From the NCBI GenBank assembly GCA_016720145.1, contig JADJXV010000024.1, forward strand, positions 1-64,000: a DNA stretch of 64,000 nt, written 5' to 3'. Shown here in pieces: positions 1-9,811 of this stretch. The DNA is from Ignavibacteria bacterium (lineage in GTDB: Bacteria > Bacteroidota > Ignavibacteria > Kapaibacteriales > UBA961). The notes beneath the pieces were generated by a model that saw only the letters and a program-made list of their open reading frames with translations, had not been told where the DNA came from and did no database searches. The stretch's first letter is position 1, and each line of letters opens with the position of its first letter. The position numbers were made by a program, and so were the translations under genes.

Positions 1-285
1 CGTCGCTCTTGCTTCAATATCAGGATAGTTATTCTCCTGAGCAGCAGTCAATGCCAATAATGCATATTCCAACGCTATAGTATCAGTCTTATCCTGTCTC
101 ATGAGTGCATCACCCAGAAGTAAGTGTGTGTGAACGCACTTCCCGGATCCCCTTCCGTAGTCACCAGCTGTTGCAATTGCCCCCAAGAATAGGTGCAAAT
201 TCCTTCTCGCTTCGGGGTAATTATACGGAAATAACTTACGTCTTCAAGTAGAGTTGATACGTTCTTTAAGTTCTTTTAATATCTC
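1..285 (-). pseudogene. Decayed N-terminal fragment of a TPR-cyclase gene (cut by window edge)
   Basis: Read on the minus strand, this stretch aligns with the first ~95 codons of the cyclase gene starting at 51024: both share the KELKERI start region, an AIATA segment and an LMRQ helix. The start is damaged (the ATG at the homologous place is followed within three codons by a stop in its own frame) and a TGA lies in the KERI frame at 244-246. Downstream the frame stays open to the window edge and looks TPR-like (for example GDALMRQDKTDTIALEY). It is probably an inactivated paralogue; whether the rest of the gene to the left is intact cannot be seen. Confidence 0.6.
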
Positions 286-747
286 ATAATGTTGTTGAAA
301 TTTATTGTCACCCAAAAACCGATATTGCACCTGCAGGGGTTTTTACTCCGCTGTTTTTCTATCTTACTCTGTCTCTATTTTCCCTCACAGGGTTTCACAG
401 AGTTATATCACAGGGTTTCACACAGCTATTTTCTCTGTGGTACTCTGTGAAAAACTCTGTGTACTCTGTAGGAAACTCTTCACTTCTCACAGAACTATTC
501 TTCTGTAAAAACTATTTTCACCTCCCACAGGGTTTCACAGAGTTATAGCACCGGGTTACACAAAGCTATTTTCTCTGTGGTACTCTGTGAAAAACTCTGT
601 GTACTCTGTGGGAAACTGCTTTTTTCCCTCCCACAGGGTTTCACAGAGTTATAGCATAGGGTTACACAAAGCTATTCGCTCAAACTCTCTGAAAAACTCT
701 GTGAACTCTGTGAAAAACTCTGTGAAACCCTGTGGGAAACTCTTCTC
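286..747. repeat. Array of ~100-120 bp CTCTGTG/CACAGGG repeat units (left block)
   Basis: No credible gene. At least three units begin with CCTCCCACAGGGTTTCACAG or a close variant near 383, 521 and 627, and are rich in ACTCTGTGAAAA direct repeats. The unit at 627-747 holds a perfect 21-bp inverted repeat (arms 630-650 and 716-736). Short open frames here are translations of repeats. The first ~35 bp (to 323) match the sequence upstream of the gene starting at 51024, so the repeat block begins just after that point. Confidence 0.8.
630..736. repeat. Long inverted repeat, left of GxxExxY gene
   Basis: Arms 630-650 and 716-736 are perfect 21-bp reverse complements beginning CCCACAGGGTTTCACAG. 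The 65-bp loop is made of shorter ACTCTGTG repeats. The same pair of arms recurs at 1196-1216 and 1282-1302 on the other side of the GxxExxY gene. Confidence 0.85.
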
Positions 748-1128
748 TTACAAAACCTTACGAAATAGTCCTTCTTTGAGAGAAGCAACATTGAAATTGA
801 TAAGATAACCGACCTTAGTTTGAGATAGTCGTAAATAAGTAAGTATTTGCTTGAAATGTACTTCCGCAATAGCATCAACTGATTTCAATTCTATAATAAT
901 TGAATTATTAACCCACAAATCTATTCGATATCCCTCAGGTAGAATAATACTTTCATAAACTACCGGAAGAGCTACTTGCCTCTGCACTCTACAGTTTCGT
1001 TGTAGTAATTCAAGTTCGAGACATGCTTCGTATGTACTTTCTAAAAGTCCCGGTCCAAGTACGGTGTGTACTTTGTATGCTGCATCGAGAATTGTTTTTG
1101 ACAACTCAGGATAATAAAATTCAGTCAT
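748..1128 (-). CDS. GxxExxY family protein (PD-(D/E)XK-like)
   Basis: A protein of 126 residues, the usual size for the GxxExxY family (PF13366). It carries the signature G27-E30-Y33 in LGPGLLESTYE and a nuclease-like core with Asp70 (GYRIDLWV) and Glu80-x-Lys82 (IIIELKSV). The function of the family is not settled; a PD-(D/E)XK nuclease fold is inferred from these residues. I chose the ATG at 1126-1128 because AAAGGAG lies just upstream and the family begins here; the 24 extra codons of the longer frame are translated repeat. The gene sits inside the CACAGGG repeat block, between two copies of a 21-bp inverted repeat, and has no link to the cyclase genes, so it looks like part of a small inserted element. 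Confidence 0.85.
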   Translation of the reverse strand: MTEFYYPELSKTILDAAYKVHTVLGPGLLESTYEACLELELLQRNCRVQRQVALPVVYESIILPEGYRIDLWVNNSIIIELKSVDAIAEVHFKQILTYLRLSQTKVGYLINFNVASLKEGLFRKVL

Positions 1129-1192
1129 TTTGCTTACTCCTTTGTGATGAAAAATTGTGAAAAATTCTGTGAAAAATTCTGTTGATTTTTTT

Positions 1193-1501
1193 CCTCCCAC
1201 AGGGTTTCACAGAGTTATAGCACAGGGTTTCACATAGCTATTCGCTCAAACTCTCTGAAAAACTCTGTGAACTCTGTGAAAAACTCTGTGAAACCCTGTG
1301 GGAAATCTTCTGTGAACTCTGTGAAAAACTCTGTGATACTCTGTGGGAAACTCTTCTCTTCTCTCAGAGCTATTCTTCTGTGATAACTCTTTTCACCTCC
1401 CACAGGGTTTCACAGAGTTATATCACAGGGTTTCACACAGCTATTTTCTCTGTGAACTCTGTGAAAAACTCTGTGATACTCTGTGGGAAACTCTTCTCTT
1501 C
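1193..1501. repeat. CTCTGTG/CACAGGG repeat units (right block)
   Basis: Two further units start at 1193 and 1396 with the same CCTCCCACAGGG opening as the left block. The first contains perfect 21-bp inverted arms at 1196-1216 and 1282-1302. Together with the left block they bracket the GxxExxY gene. Between the gene start and 1193 there are degenerate GAAAAATTCTGT repeats. Confidence 0.8.
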
Positions 1502-1532
1502 GCTTGAAGTTACGCTTTATCACACGACCACT

Positions 1533-1560
1533 GATACCATCACTCAGAAGTGATAGCATC
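1533..1560 (-). repeat. Imperfect hairpin downstream of the first operon
   Basis: Arms 1533-1544 and 1549-1560 pair at 10 of 12 positions around a 4-nt loop, about 60 bp past the stop of the gene ending at 1618. There is no T-run after it on the minus strand, so a terminator role is only possible. The remainder of 1502-1617 shows no gene; 1579-1640 matches 51293-51350. Confidence 0.4.
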
Positions 1561-1617
1561 AGAAGATGCTGAATAGCACAAATTACCATAGAATTCCCAA
1601 ACAACTGCCGAAACATG

Positions 1618-3705
1618 CTATGTATGTGCTTTATCAAGGTAATATGTCCTCATCATGCCTTTGCCTTTGATGTGCATTTCGCCACGTTCAATGAATTGTA
1701 GAGACGCAAAATTTTGCGTCTCTACGGCGTGTTTGAATTCCTCCGATACATGGATCTTATCTTCCTCGCCGTGGCTCTCCATTCTACTCGCTGTATTCAC
1801 CGCATCACCCCACAAATCATACGCGAATTTCTTCTTGCCAATTACACCGGCGACTACTTCGCCGCTGTGAATTCCTATGCGTAATTGAATTTCTTCACCG
1901 GTGGAAATTGACCGGAATTCCTTCATTGCTACCATCATTTCGAGAGCAAAATGTGCCATCGCTTCGGCGTGGTCGGGGCGGGGAAGTGGCGCTCCGGAGA
2001 CAACCATGTAGGCGTCGCCGATGGTCTTGATTTTCTCCAAACCATGCTTCTCGGCGAGTGCATCGAATGTGCTGAATATTCTATCCAAACCATCGACAAG
2101 TTCTTCTGGGGTAATACGTTGGGATAGTGCAGTAAAATTAACTATATCGGCAAATAGTACCGACACGCTTGGGATTTTCTCGGCGATGAGTTTGCTGCCG
2201 GTGAGCATCTTCGCGGCAATGCTTGGTGGGAGCACATTATGGAGTAATTGTTCGGTGGCTTCGTGCTTTGCCCGTTCAACGGCATGGAGCTTTTCTGTCT
2301 CTGCGGATTTGCGCTCAAAGTCTAGTCTGTCGGCCTGCTGCTTTGCTTCATCGCTTTGTACTTCATCCTTCAGATCATGAAATTTTTTATAATGAAGCGC
2401 GAATTTTTCCCAGTTTTTCTCTTTTTCGAAAAGATTCGCCAGATAGTGATGGGTTTCGTACTGTTCTTTTCGTTCACCGATTTCCTCAAACATCGACAGA
2501 GCTTTCAGCAAATACTCCTTCGCTCGGTCTGTGTCATGGTGCTCATAATCTTCTTTAGAGTAGAGCAGCCCGATACTACCGAAATTGGTTGCCAGACCGC
2601 GTACGTTCTCGAGTTCTTCGGATAGTGCGAGAGCCATCGTAAAATGTTCGAGAGCAGCAGAATAATCGGCGAGCTGTAAATACACATTCCCGATATTGGA
2701 GATGTAGAGTTCGATACCGCTTTTACTGCCAATCATTTCAACAAGGGTGAGTGCCTGACGGAAATACTCAAGTGCGCGAGGGTAATCCTTTTGGTTCAAA
2801 TACACATTACCGATGCTTCCGATGATATGCGCTTTGTCGCCTTGGCGTCCGAATACTTCGCTTAGGGCGAGGGCTCTTTCGAAATACTCCAATGCTCTCT
2901 CATAATCGGCAAGAGCCAGATAGACATTACCGATACTCGAAAGATTGTTTGCTTTCCATTGATTATTGCCGATTGCTTCGTTGATGGCAAGTGCTTGATG
3001 AAATTTCTCCAAGGCCTTCGGATAATTGGACATGCGCTGAAGGATAACGCCAATATTGTGCAGAGTGGCGGCGATACTGTGTCGGTTGTGGAGTTCTTCA
3101 TCGAGCGCAAGGGACTTCTGCAGATATTCTAACGCACGCGGGTAGTCGGCAAACTCCATATAGACCATTCCGATATTGGCGTTTCGAGTAGCCATGCCGC
3201 TTTTACTGTCCAATTCTTCGGAGAGTGCAAGGGCTCGCCGGTAATACTCCAGAGCGCGTGAGTATTCCGCAAGCTCCATATAGACAAGCCCGATATTGCC
3301 TATAGTGGTCGCCATGCCGTTCTTATTTCCCAATTCTGTCGCAAGCGAGAGTGCGCGGTCATAATACTCAAGCGCGAGAGTACTTTCGGATAGGTCGGTG
3401 TAGAGTAACCCTATGTTCCCGAGTATAGTTGCCTGCATTTCTTTCATCCCTTCCTTGAGAGCAATGGAGAGAGCTTCCTCCGCCCAAGGCAATGCATTTT
3501 GTGGCAAGCCGCACTGCCACAGTGAGCGGGCGAGGGTGAGCATTACTTGAATTGAAGCATTGCCTGACGCGTCGAACTCCTCATCATTCATGGTGATATG
3601 ATGTAATAATTCCCGTGCATGAGATTCGACAAGGGAATGATCCTCACAAGATTCTACTAATGCTTCGAGTTCTAGGAGCTTGATACTTAGTAGTTCGTTG
3701 GTCAT
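1618..3705 (-). CDS. TPR-class III adenylate cyclase, subtype A
   Basis: 695 residues. About eight TPR units of 40 residues fill roughly residues 50-400 (consensus NIGxVYxxLxDYxRALEYY), followed by a degenerate helical unit and a charged coiled linker. The cyclase domain runs from about 513 to the end: metal Asp520 and Asp564, adenine-type Lys560 and Asp630, transition-state Asn637 and Arg641. It should convert ATP to cAMP, with the TPR part as protein-binding sensor (inference). The loop before RGEM is encoded by a perfect 28-bp palindrome at 1698-1725. ATG overlaps the TGA of the upstream gene (3702-3705), suggesting coupled translation. It is the last gene of its unit. Confidence 0.92.
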   Translation of the reverse strand: MTNELLSIKLLELEALVESCEDHSLVESHARELLHHITMNDEEFDASGNASIQVMLTLARSLWQCGLPQNALPWAEEALSIALKEGMKEMQATILGNIGLLYTDLSESTLALEYYDRALSLATELGNKNGMATTIGNIGLVYMELAEYSRALEYYRRALALSEELDSKSGMATRNANIGMVYMEFADYPRALEYLQKSLALDEELHNRHSIAATLHNIGVILQRMSNYPKALEKFHQALAINEAIGNNQWKANNLSSIGNVYLALADYERALEYFERALALSEVFGRQGDKAHIIGSIGNVYLNQKDYPRALEYFRQALTLVEMIGSKSGIELYISNIGNVYLQLADYSAALEHFTMALALSEELENVRGLATNFGSIGLLYSKEDYEHHDTDRAKEYLLKALSMFEEIGERKEQYETHHYLANLFEKEKNWEKFALHYKKFHDLKDEVQSDEAKQQADRLDFERKSAETEKLHAVERAKHEATEQLLHNVLPPSIAAKMLTGSKLIAEKIPSVSVLFADIVNFTALSQRITPEELVDGLDRIFSTFDALAEKHGLEKIKTIGDAYMVVSGAPLPRPDHAEAMAHFALEMMVAMKEFRSISTGEEIQLRIGIHSGEVVAGVIGKKKFAYDLWGDAVNTASRMESHGEEDKIHVSEEFKHAVETQNFASLQFIERGEMHIKGKGMMRTYYLDKAHT
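1698..1725. repeat. Translated 28-bp palindrome, GTAGAGACGC type
   Basis: Perfect palindrome with half-site GTAGAGACGCAAAA, lying in frame in the loop between HVSEEF and ERGEM of the gene 1618-3705, where it encodes VETQNFASL. Confidence 0.92.
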
Positions 3706-5858
3706 ACGTGTTCCAAAAAGTAGGTTTTCATTATTCCTTTGCCCTTTATCTCCATCTCGCCGCGCTCTACCAGAACCCCATCCCGCCCTTCCCCAAAAGG
3801 GAAGGAGAAAGAAAGTCCTCCCTTCAGGGGAGGATTTAGGCGGGGTTCTTCTAAGCCCTCTCTTTGGGAGAGGTTTTGGGTGAGGTGCTTGGCAAATTCC
3901 TCGCTCACATGAATCTTACCCGCTTCTCCATGCGACTCCATCCGGCTTGCAATATTGACTGCGTCGCTCCATAAGTCGTAACTGAATTTCGTTTCGCCTA
4001 CCACTGCGGCTATTGCTTCGCCTGAGTTGATGCCTACTCGCAAGCGAATATTCTCACTCACTTCTTCGCAGAACTCCTGTGTTTCTTCAAGCATTTCAAT
4101 AGCAAAGTTTGCGATACGTATTGCGTGATCTTCACAGCGTTCGGGAGCCCCCGCTACTACCATATATGCATCGCCGATCGTTTTAATTCGCTCGACTCCA
4201 AACTTCTCAGTGAGTTTATCAAAGCGAGTAAAAAGATTGTTCAAGAGTTCTACCATGCGCTTTGGTTCTGTGCGGGCAGAAAGCAGTGTGAAGCCTACGA
4301 TGTCAGCAAAGAGAATAGATACTGATTCAAACTTATCAGCAATGTTTATCTCGCCGTTCATTAAGCGTTCAGCAATCGAAGGTGGAAGTGTTTTATTGAG
4401 AAGTTGTACCGTTGCCTGATGTTTTGCATCGGCTGATACTTTGGCTATTTCAATTGCCTTGCGTTGCTCGCGGATTAACCCTTGTTTCTTTACTTCATCA
4501 ATGTTTAGTCCTTTCTCAATCTCGATGTGTTTCTTGTAGTATTCAAAAGCTTCACCTAACCGTTTTTCGTGTTCATAGAATTCCGAAAGTGTTTTGTGAA
4601 GCTCAGCAAGGTGTGCTTTTGCTCCAATCTCCGTAGCTATATCTAATGCATTCAACAGATATTTCTCTGCCTTCACAGCATCAAATACCTCATATGTTAC
4701 GGTAGCATAGGTCGAACCGATGTTGCCAAGCCATATTGCACACCCCGACTTGCTGCCGATCTCTTCGTCTATGCTGAGTGCCTTGCCGAAATACTCTAAT
4801 GCCTGCGGGTAGTCACAGAGTTTCACATGTACAGTACCCATGTAGCCAAGCCATATTGCAACCCCCGACTTGTTGCCGAGCTCTTCTGCTATGCTGAGTG
4901 CCTTACCATAATACTCTAATGCCTTCGGGTAGTCACAGAGATTCAAGTGCATGGTGCCGATGTTGCCAAGATGTCTTGCAACTTCCGCCTTGTTGCCGAG
5001 CTCTTCTACTATGCTGAGTGCCTTGCCGAAATACTCTAATGCCTTCGGGTAGTCAGAGAGATCCAAATGCACGGTACCGATGTTGCCAAGATGTCTTGCA
5101 ACCCCTGACTTGTTGCCGAGCTCTTCGGTTATGCTGAGTGCCTTGCCATAATACTCTAATGCCCTGGTATAGTCTGAGAGATGATCGTGCACAGTGCCCA
5201 TGTTGCCAAGCAACAATGCAACACTCGCCTTGTTGCCGAGCTCCTCGGCTATGCTGAATGCCTTGCCCATATACTCTAATGCCTTCGGGTAGTCTGAGAG
5301 ATGATTGTGCACAGTGCCGATGTTGCCAAGATGTCTTGCAACCACCGACTTGTTTCCGAGCTCTTCTGCTATGTTGAGTGCCTTACCGAAATACTCTAAT
5401 GCCTTCGGGTAGTCTGAGAGATAACCGTACACACTGCCGATGTTGCCAAGCCATACTGTAACCCCCGACTTGTTGCCGAGCTCTTCGGCTATGCTGAGTG
5501 CCTTACCATAATACTCTAATGCCTTCGGGTAGTCTGAGAGATTCAGATGTACATTGCCGATTTCGCCAAGGTGTGTTGCAACCCCTGCCTTGTCATCTGT
5601 TTTCTCGCTCAGAATCAAAGCCGCATTCAAATATTCAAGGGCTGTGGTGTAGTTGCTTCGCCGCCAAGATACCGCACCAAGCACGAGCATAGCCTTGGCG
5701 CGGAGACGCTCTACCAGATCTCGTGCTTCGAGTGATATGCTTGGCGATTCCAGTTCCGTCAGTACTTCTTGAGCGAAACGTTCAGCAGTGTCGTAGTTGC
5801 CCTTCATGGTTTCTTCGTCCGCTTGTTTGAGTTTGGCTTCGAGTTTTTCGTTGGTCAT
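3702..5858 (-). CDS. TPR-class III adenylate cyclase, subtype F
   Basis: 718 residues. Eight very regular 40-residue TPR units (LSDYPKALEYYGKALSIAEE type) fill roughly residues 70-390; their DNA repeats every 120 bp at 4741-5580 with only scattered differences. A linker of about 100 residues precedes the cyclase domain at about 512: Asp519 and Asp563, Lys559, Asp638-type YDLWSD, and VNIASRM. The subtype is marked by VERIKTIGD and GINSGEAIAA, and is shared only with 36801-39044. The loop before RGEM is about 35 residues longer than usual because of a composite REP-like insert at 3775-3884. AGGAG lies about 9 bases before the ATG, carried by the tail of the upstream gene, whose stop overlaps by 4 bp. 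Confidence 0.92.
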   Translation of the reverse strand: MTNEKLEAKLKQADEETMKGNYDTAERFAQEVLTELESPSISLEARDLVERLRAKAMLVLGAVSWRRSNYTTALEYLNAALILSEKTDDKAGVATHLGEIGNVHLNLSDYPKALEYYGKALSIAEELGNKSGVTVWLGNIGSVYGYLSDYPKALEYFGKALNIAEELGNKSVVARHLGNIGTVHNHLSDYPKALEYMGKAFSIAEELGNKASVALLLGNMGTVHDHLSDYTRALEYYGKALSITEELGNKSGVARHLGNIGTVHLDLSDYPKALEYFGKALSIVEELGNKAEVARHLGNIGTMHLNLCDYPKALEYYGKALSIAEELGNKSGVAIWLGYMGTVHVKLCDYPQALEYFGKALSIDEEIGSKSGCAIWLGNIGSTYATVTYEVFDAVKAEKYLLNALDIATEIGAKAHLAELHKTLSEFYEHEKRLGEAFEYYKKHIEIEKGLNIDEVKKQGLIREQRKAIEIAKVSADAKHQATVQLLNKTLPPSIAERLMNGEINIADKFESVSILFADIVGFTLLSARTEPKRMVELLNNLFTRFDKLTEKFGVERIKTIGDAYMVVAGAPERCEDHAIRIANFAIEMLEETQEFCEEVSENIRLRVGINSGEAIAAVVGETKFSYDLWSDAVNIASRMESHGEAGKIHVSEEFAKHLTQNLSQREGLEEPRLNPPLKGGLSFSFPFGEGRDGVLVERGEMEIKGKGIMKTYFLEHV
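3775..3884. repeat. Translated composite REP-like element
   Basis: Three small hairpins in a row: CCTTCCC/GGGAAGG near 3788-3806, TCCTCCC/GGGGAGGA near 3816-3834 and CCTCTC/GAGAGG near 3858-3874. It is in frame inside the cyclase loop of the gene 3702-5858 and encodes a Pro/Gly-rich stretch including NPPLKGGLSFSFPFGEG. Confidence 0.8.
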
Positions 5859-7858
5859 TGGTTGCTCCTATTTTCAAGATAAAAAGTCCGCATCATTCCT
5901 TTGCCTTTGATTTCCATCTCGCCGCGCTCTTGGAATGTAAAGGACGGAAGGGACAAAAGGGACGAAAAGGACGATGGGGACGCGGCGTGAATAAATTCTT
6001 CAGAACAATGAATCTTCCCTGCCTCACCATGGCTCTCCATCCGACTCGCCGTATTCACCGCATCGCCCCACAAATCATACGCAAATTTCTTCTTGCCAAT
6101 CACACCTGCTGCTACTTCTCCACTGTGAATTCCAATGCGGATTTGAATTTCCTCATCGGTGGAAATTGACCGAAATTCCTTCATTGATTCCACCATTTCA
6201 AGCGCGAAATTTGCCATTGATTCCGCATGATCTACGCGCTGTATGGGAGCGCCGGAGACGACCATATAGGCGTCGCCAATGGTCTTGATTTTCTCCAAAC
6301 CATGCTTTTCTGCGAGGATGTCAAATGTAGTAAATATATTATCTAATCCCTCTACAAGTTCTTCAGGTGTAATACGTTGGGAGAGTTTGGTGAAATTGAC
6401 TATATCGGCAAAAAGGACTGAAACGCTCGGTAATTTTTCGGCGATGAGTTTCGTACCGTCAAGCATTTTATTGGCTATACTTGGTGGGAGTACATTGTGG
6501 AGAAGTTGCTCTGTTGCCTCGTGTTTGGCTTTTGACACTGCAATTTCCTTTTCACGCTCGGCTTCACGGCGTTCATGGGTAAATTTTTCGTCAGCTTTTT
6601 TCCCGGCTTGGTTCTGGTGTTCTTTCTCGTAGGTATAAAATCTTTGAAAATAAGTATCTGCTTCTTCCCATCTTTTTTGTTTTCTATATAAGGCAGCAAT
6701 CACTTCAATATAAAAATTATTAGAGGTGTCTCCGATTTCATCACTCAAAGCAATACATTTCAGTAAATTTTCTTCGGCTTTTTCAAGGTCATAACCGTCA
6801 AATTTTTCTTCTGAGTACAGTTCACCTATATTTCCAAAACACCATGCAACAAAGACCTTGTTATCAACCTCTTCATAATACGCAATGGCGCGACTATAAT
6901 ATTCCAATGCCTGCTGAAAATCACCGAGAAAATGATAAATAACGCCCATATTGCCTATTTCTCTGGCTGCGGCATCAATATTTCCATACTCTTCAAACAA
7001 AGCAAGGGACTGAGATGGGTATTCTAAGGCGGAGAATACTTCCGGTGGAAATATACAGCCGCCCGATATCACTGATTATACTGACAATTTTTGGCTTCAT
7101 CCCCAAATCAGTAAATACATCAAGGGCTTTATGGGTATATTCCAGGGCTTTGTCGTAATCTCCGACCGCATCGTAAATACTCCCAATATTTTTTAATACT
7201 TGTGCTATGAAGCTTTTTGCGCCGGTTGCCTCGTGATTGGCAAGCGCGAGTCCCATATATTCCAAAGCGCGGGGATAATCGGAGAGTTTTGAATAGACGG
7301 AGCCCATACAACCAAGAATTAAGGCAATACGGTAGGTATCCTTTAATTCTTCCGCAATGGCCAGAGCTGTAGTATAAGCATCCAATGCTTGCGGATATTC
7401 GTTCAAAGTTCCGGAATACACCCCACCTAAACCGATGAGTGATTTGCAAATACCTTGCTTATCGCCTAATTCTTTGTAGATATTCCATGAATGCCGGCAT
7501 AAATCTATGGCGAGAGAATTCTGATTGAGGTTCATGTAAATCGATGCCTGCACGATCATCGCTTTCGCTTCTACGTCTCTGTTATTTGAGATCCTGGCTA
7601 AGCAAGACGCATTCTCTACTACCGACTGAAGTGTTGGCATATTTGTTTCATGTCCCGAAGTGACCTGGCAAGCTGGCAAAGAGCATAGGAACGAACCTCT
7701 TGTATCTGTTCCCAATCATTGGATTCAATGTCGTTTTGTTCGGGTAATACCAACAAAGTTTCACGGCAAAACGCTTCAACCCCTATCACATCTACAGTAC
7801 CTCTGTAAAAATCTTCTTCTATGCTCGTGAATCGATTGAGTAATTCTTCGTAGTTCAT
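5855..7858 (-). pseudogene. TPR-class III adenylate cyclase, subtype A, with two frameshifts
   Basis: Three overlapping frames together make one family member. The N-terminal piece (7858 to about 7655, starting MNYEELLNRF) is followed after a frame change by TPR units (about 7655-7035), and after a second change near 7030-7045 by further TPR units, linker and a full cyclase domain (FADIVNFT, KTIGDAYM, YDLWGDAVNTASRM all present). The 3' piece alone could code for about 390 residues, but it begins inside a TPR unit without a clear start. The stop overlaps the next ATG by 4 bp. Either a recent pseudogene or sequencing errors in homopolymers would explain it. Confidence 0.75.
5941..5982. repeat. 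Translated GGGAC tandem repeat
   Basis: Short tandem of AGGGACAAA / GGGGACG-like units, in frame in the cyclase loop of the gene 5855-7858, encoding a Ser/Leu-rich stretch (SSFSSLLSLPS). Confidence 0.8.
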
Positions 7859-7921
7859 GTTTTCTCCAGAAAGTATGTTTTCATCATACCTTTGCCCTTG
7901 ATTTCCATCTCACCGCGCGGG

Positions 7922-8005
7922 ATAATGGTTAATGGTAAATGGTTAATGGTTAATGCGGAAAATTCGTCTGCAACATCCATTAACCATACACCATTCACCA
8001 TTAAC
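7922..8005. repeat. Translated TTAATGG inverted repeat
   Basis: TTAATGGTAAATGG-type repeats on one side and CCATTAACCAT-type on the other form an imperfect inverted repeat, in frame in the cyclase loop of the gene 7855-9923. Confidence 0.85.
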
Positions 8006-9718
8006 AATTTCTTTAAAAATTCTTCGGATACATGGATCTTCCCCGGCTCGCCATGCGATTCCATACGCGCTGCGGTATTCACCGCGTCACCCCATAAATC
8101 ATAGGCAAACTTATTTTCACCGATAATTCCTGCCACTGCAGAGCCGGAATGTAAGCCAATCCTGATGTCTATTTTTTCACCCATATCTGTATGGTAATTT
8201 TTCATGATTTCTGCCACTTCCAATGCAAAAAATGCTGCTCTTTCTGCATTATTTTCATGTACAGTCGGCGCACCTGCAACCGCCATATATGCGTCGCCGA
8301 TGGTCTTGATTTTCTCAAGTCCATGCTTGCGGGCTATTTGATCAAATTGAGTGAAGATTCCATTCAACATACGTACTAATTCTTCTGCTGAAACTTGTTG
8401 AGAAAGTTTTGTAAATCCAACAATATCAGAGAAAAAGACGGAAACATTCTCATACGTTTCTGCTATCATTTTTTCACCTGCCACCATACGTTCAGCTATT
8501 TGAGCAGGGAGAATGTTGTGGAGTATTTTCTCTGTTCCTGAAAGCGTGCGATCTTTACCTGTCGGTCGCGTTCAGCTTCATCGATTTTCCGATTATGCTC
8601 TAATAAAATTGCTTTTTTCTTAGCATCTTCTGTCTGGATTTCTTCATTCAGGTTGTGATATTCTTCAAAATGTATTGAAAATTCTTTCCATTGTTCTGTT
8701 TGTTTGTAGAGCTTTGCTAATTTTTTATATCCTTTGCACGATTGTAGTTTCGCACCTATTTCATTACTCAATACAACTGATTTCTTTAAATATTCTTCTG
8801 CTATACATGCATCATACCCACTAAAGTCCGGTATCGCAAATGTATCACCTATTCTTCCTAGATTTATCGCACTTCCTTCTCGTGTTCCGAGTTCATCATT
8901 AATTGCCAGTGCATTCTGATAATACTCAAGCGCTGTACTGTAATCTGACATGTTTCTGTACAACTCACCTATGTTACCAAGTATCATTGCAATCCCTTTT
9001 TTCTGTCCAATTTCTTCATTAACATCCAATGCTTTCAGATAATACTCCATCGCTTTATTGTGGTCTGAAAGCTTATGATAGAAATTCCCTATGTTGCCCA
9101 GATTGATTGCAATGTTGTATTTTTTACCAAGTTCTTCATTGATAGAAAGTGACTTCCGGTAATATTCAATTGCCTTGTCATAATCGGAAAGATTCCAATA
9201 GACGATCCCAATATTTGAGAAATTACCCGCCATACCGTCCTTTATACAAAACTCTTCATTGATGGCGAGCGCTTTTTGATAGTACTCGAGTTCTTTGGTA
9301 AAGTCCGAAAGATGCCTGTAAATTTGCCCTATATTGTTGAAACTTACTGCAATTCTTACTTTATTACCGATTTCTTCATAGATATCGATCGTTTTTTGGA
9401 AATACGTGAGCGCATTGGCGTAGTCCGCAAGATTCACATAGACATTCCCTATATTGCCCAGATTGGATGCGATGCCGTCTTTACTGCCGATTTCTTCATA
9501 GATAGCGAGCGCCTTTTGGGAATACGTGAGCGCATTGGCGTAGTCCGAAAGATACCCATACACAACCCCGCAATTTCCAAGTGCTTTTGCTATGAGTTCA
9601 GGGATAGTACTTTCTTCCGCGATGTCGAGTGAGGTATGAGCGAGAGAGAGCGCTATTTGAAAATCACCACGTCTCCTTTTTGTGGTAGAGAGAGTGATGA
9701 GCGCTTTGCAGCGGAGCT

Positions 9719-9811
9719 CCTGCTCATCCTCCAAGCGGCTCGCTTCTTTACGAGCCCCTCGGTTGTCTTCAGTTTCACCGAGCTGCTCGCGAAGAAGCGA
9801 GGGACTCGGGA
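9719..9811. repeat. Translated palindromic element at the N-terminal site
   Basis: Complex inverted repeat built from AGCGGCTCGCTTCTT and CTCGCGAAGAAGCGAG blocks, in frame between the N-terminal helix and the first TPR-like helix of the gene 7855-9923. A close homologue lies at 48955-49055 in another family member; most copies lack it. Confidence 0.75.

Noticed and set aside
305..808. Small plus-strand genes at 305-508 and 587-808
   Set aside because: They are translations of the CTCTGTG repeats, with no start signal and low-complexity peptide content.
1129..1200. Longer start of the GxxExxY gene at 1200
   Set aside because: The extra 24 codons are degenerate repeat sequence, and a good AGGAG site precedes the ATG at 1128.
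383..1501. CRISPR-like array
   Set aside because: Repeats are partly overlapping, of uneven length, contain internal direct repeats and inverted arms of 21 bp, and have no regular unique spacers or cas genes nearby.
2505..3110. Additional minus-strand open frames inside cyclase genes (for example 2505-2732, 2862-3110, 29267-29572)
   Set aside because: Alternate frames within strongly conserved TPR coding sequence, with no independent start or domain.
4741..5580. Non-coding tandem repeat array with 120-bp period
   Set aside because: The period equals 40 codons and the minus-strand frame is open throughout; it is the coding sequence of TPR units.
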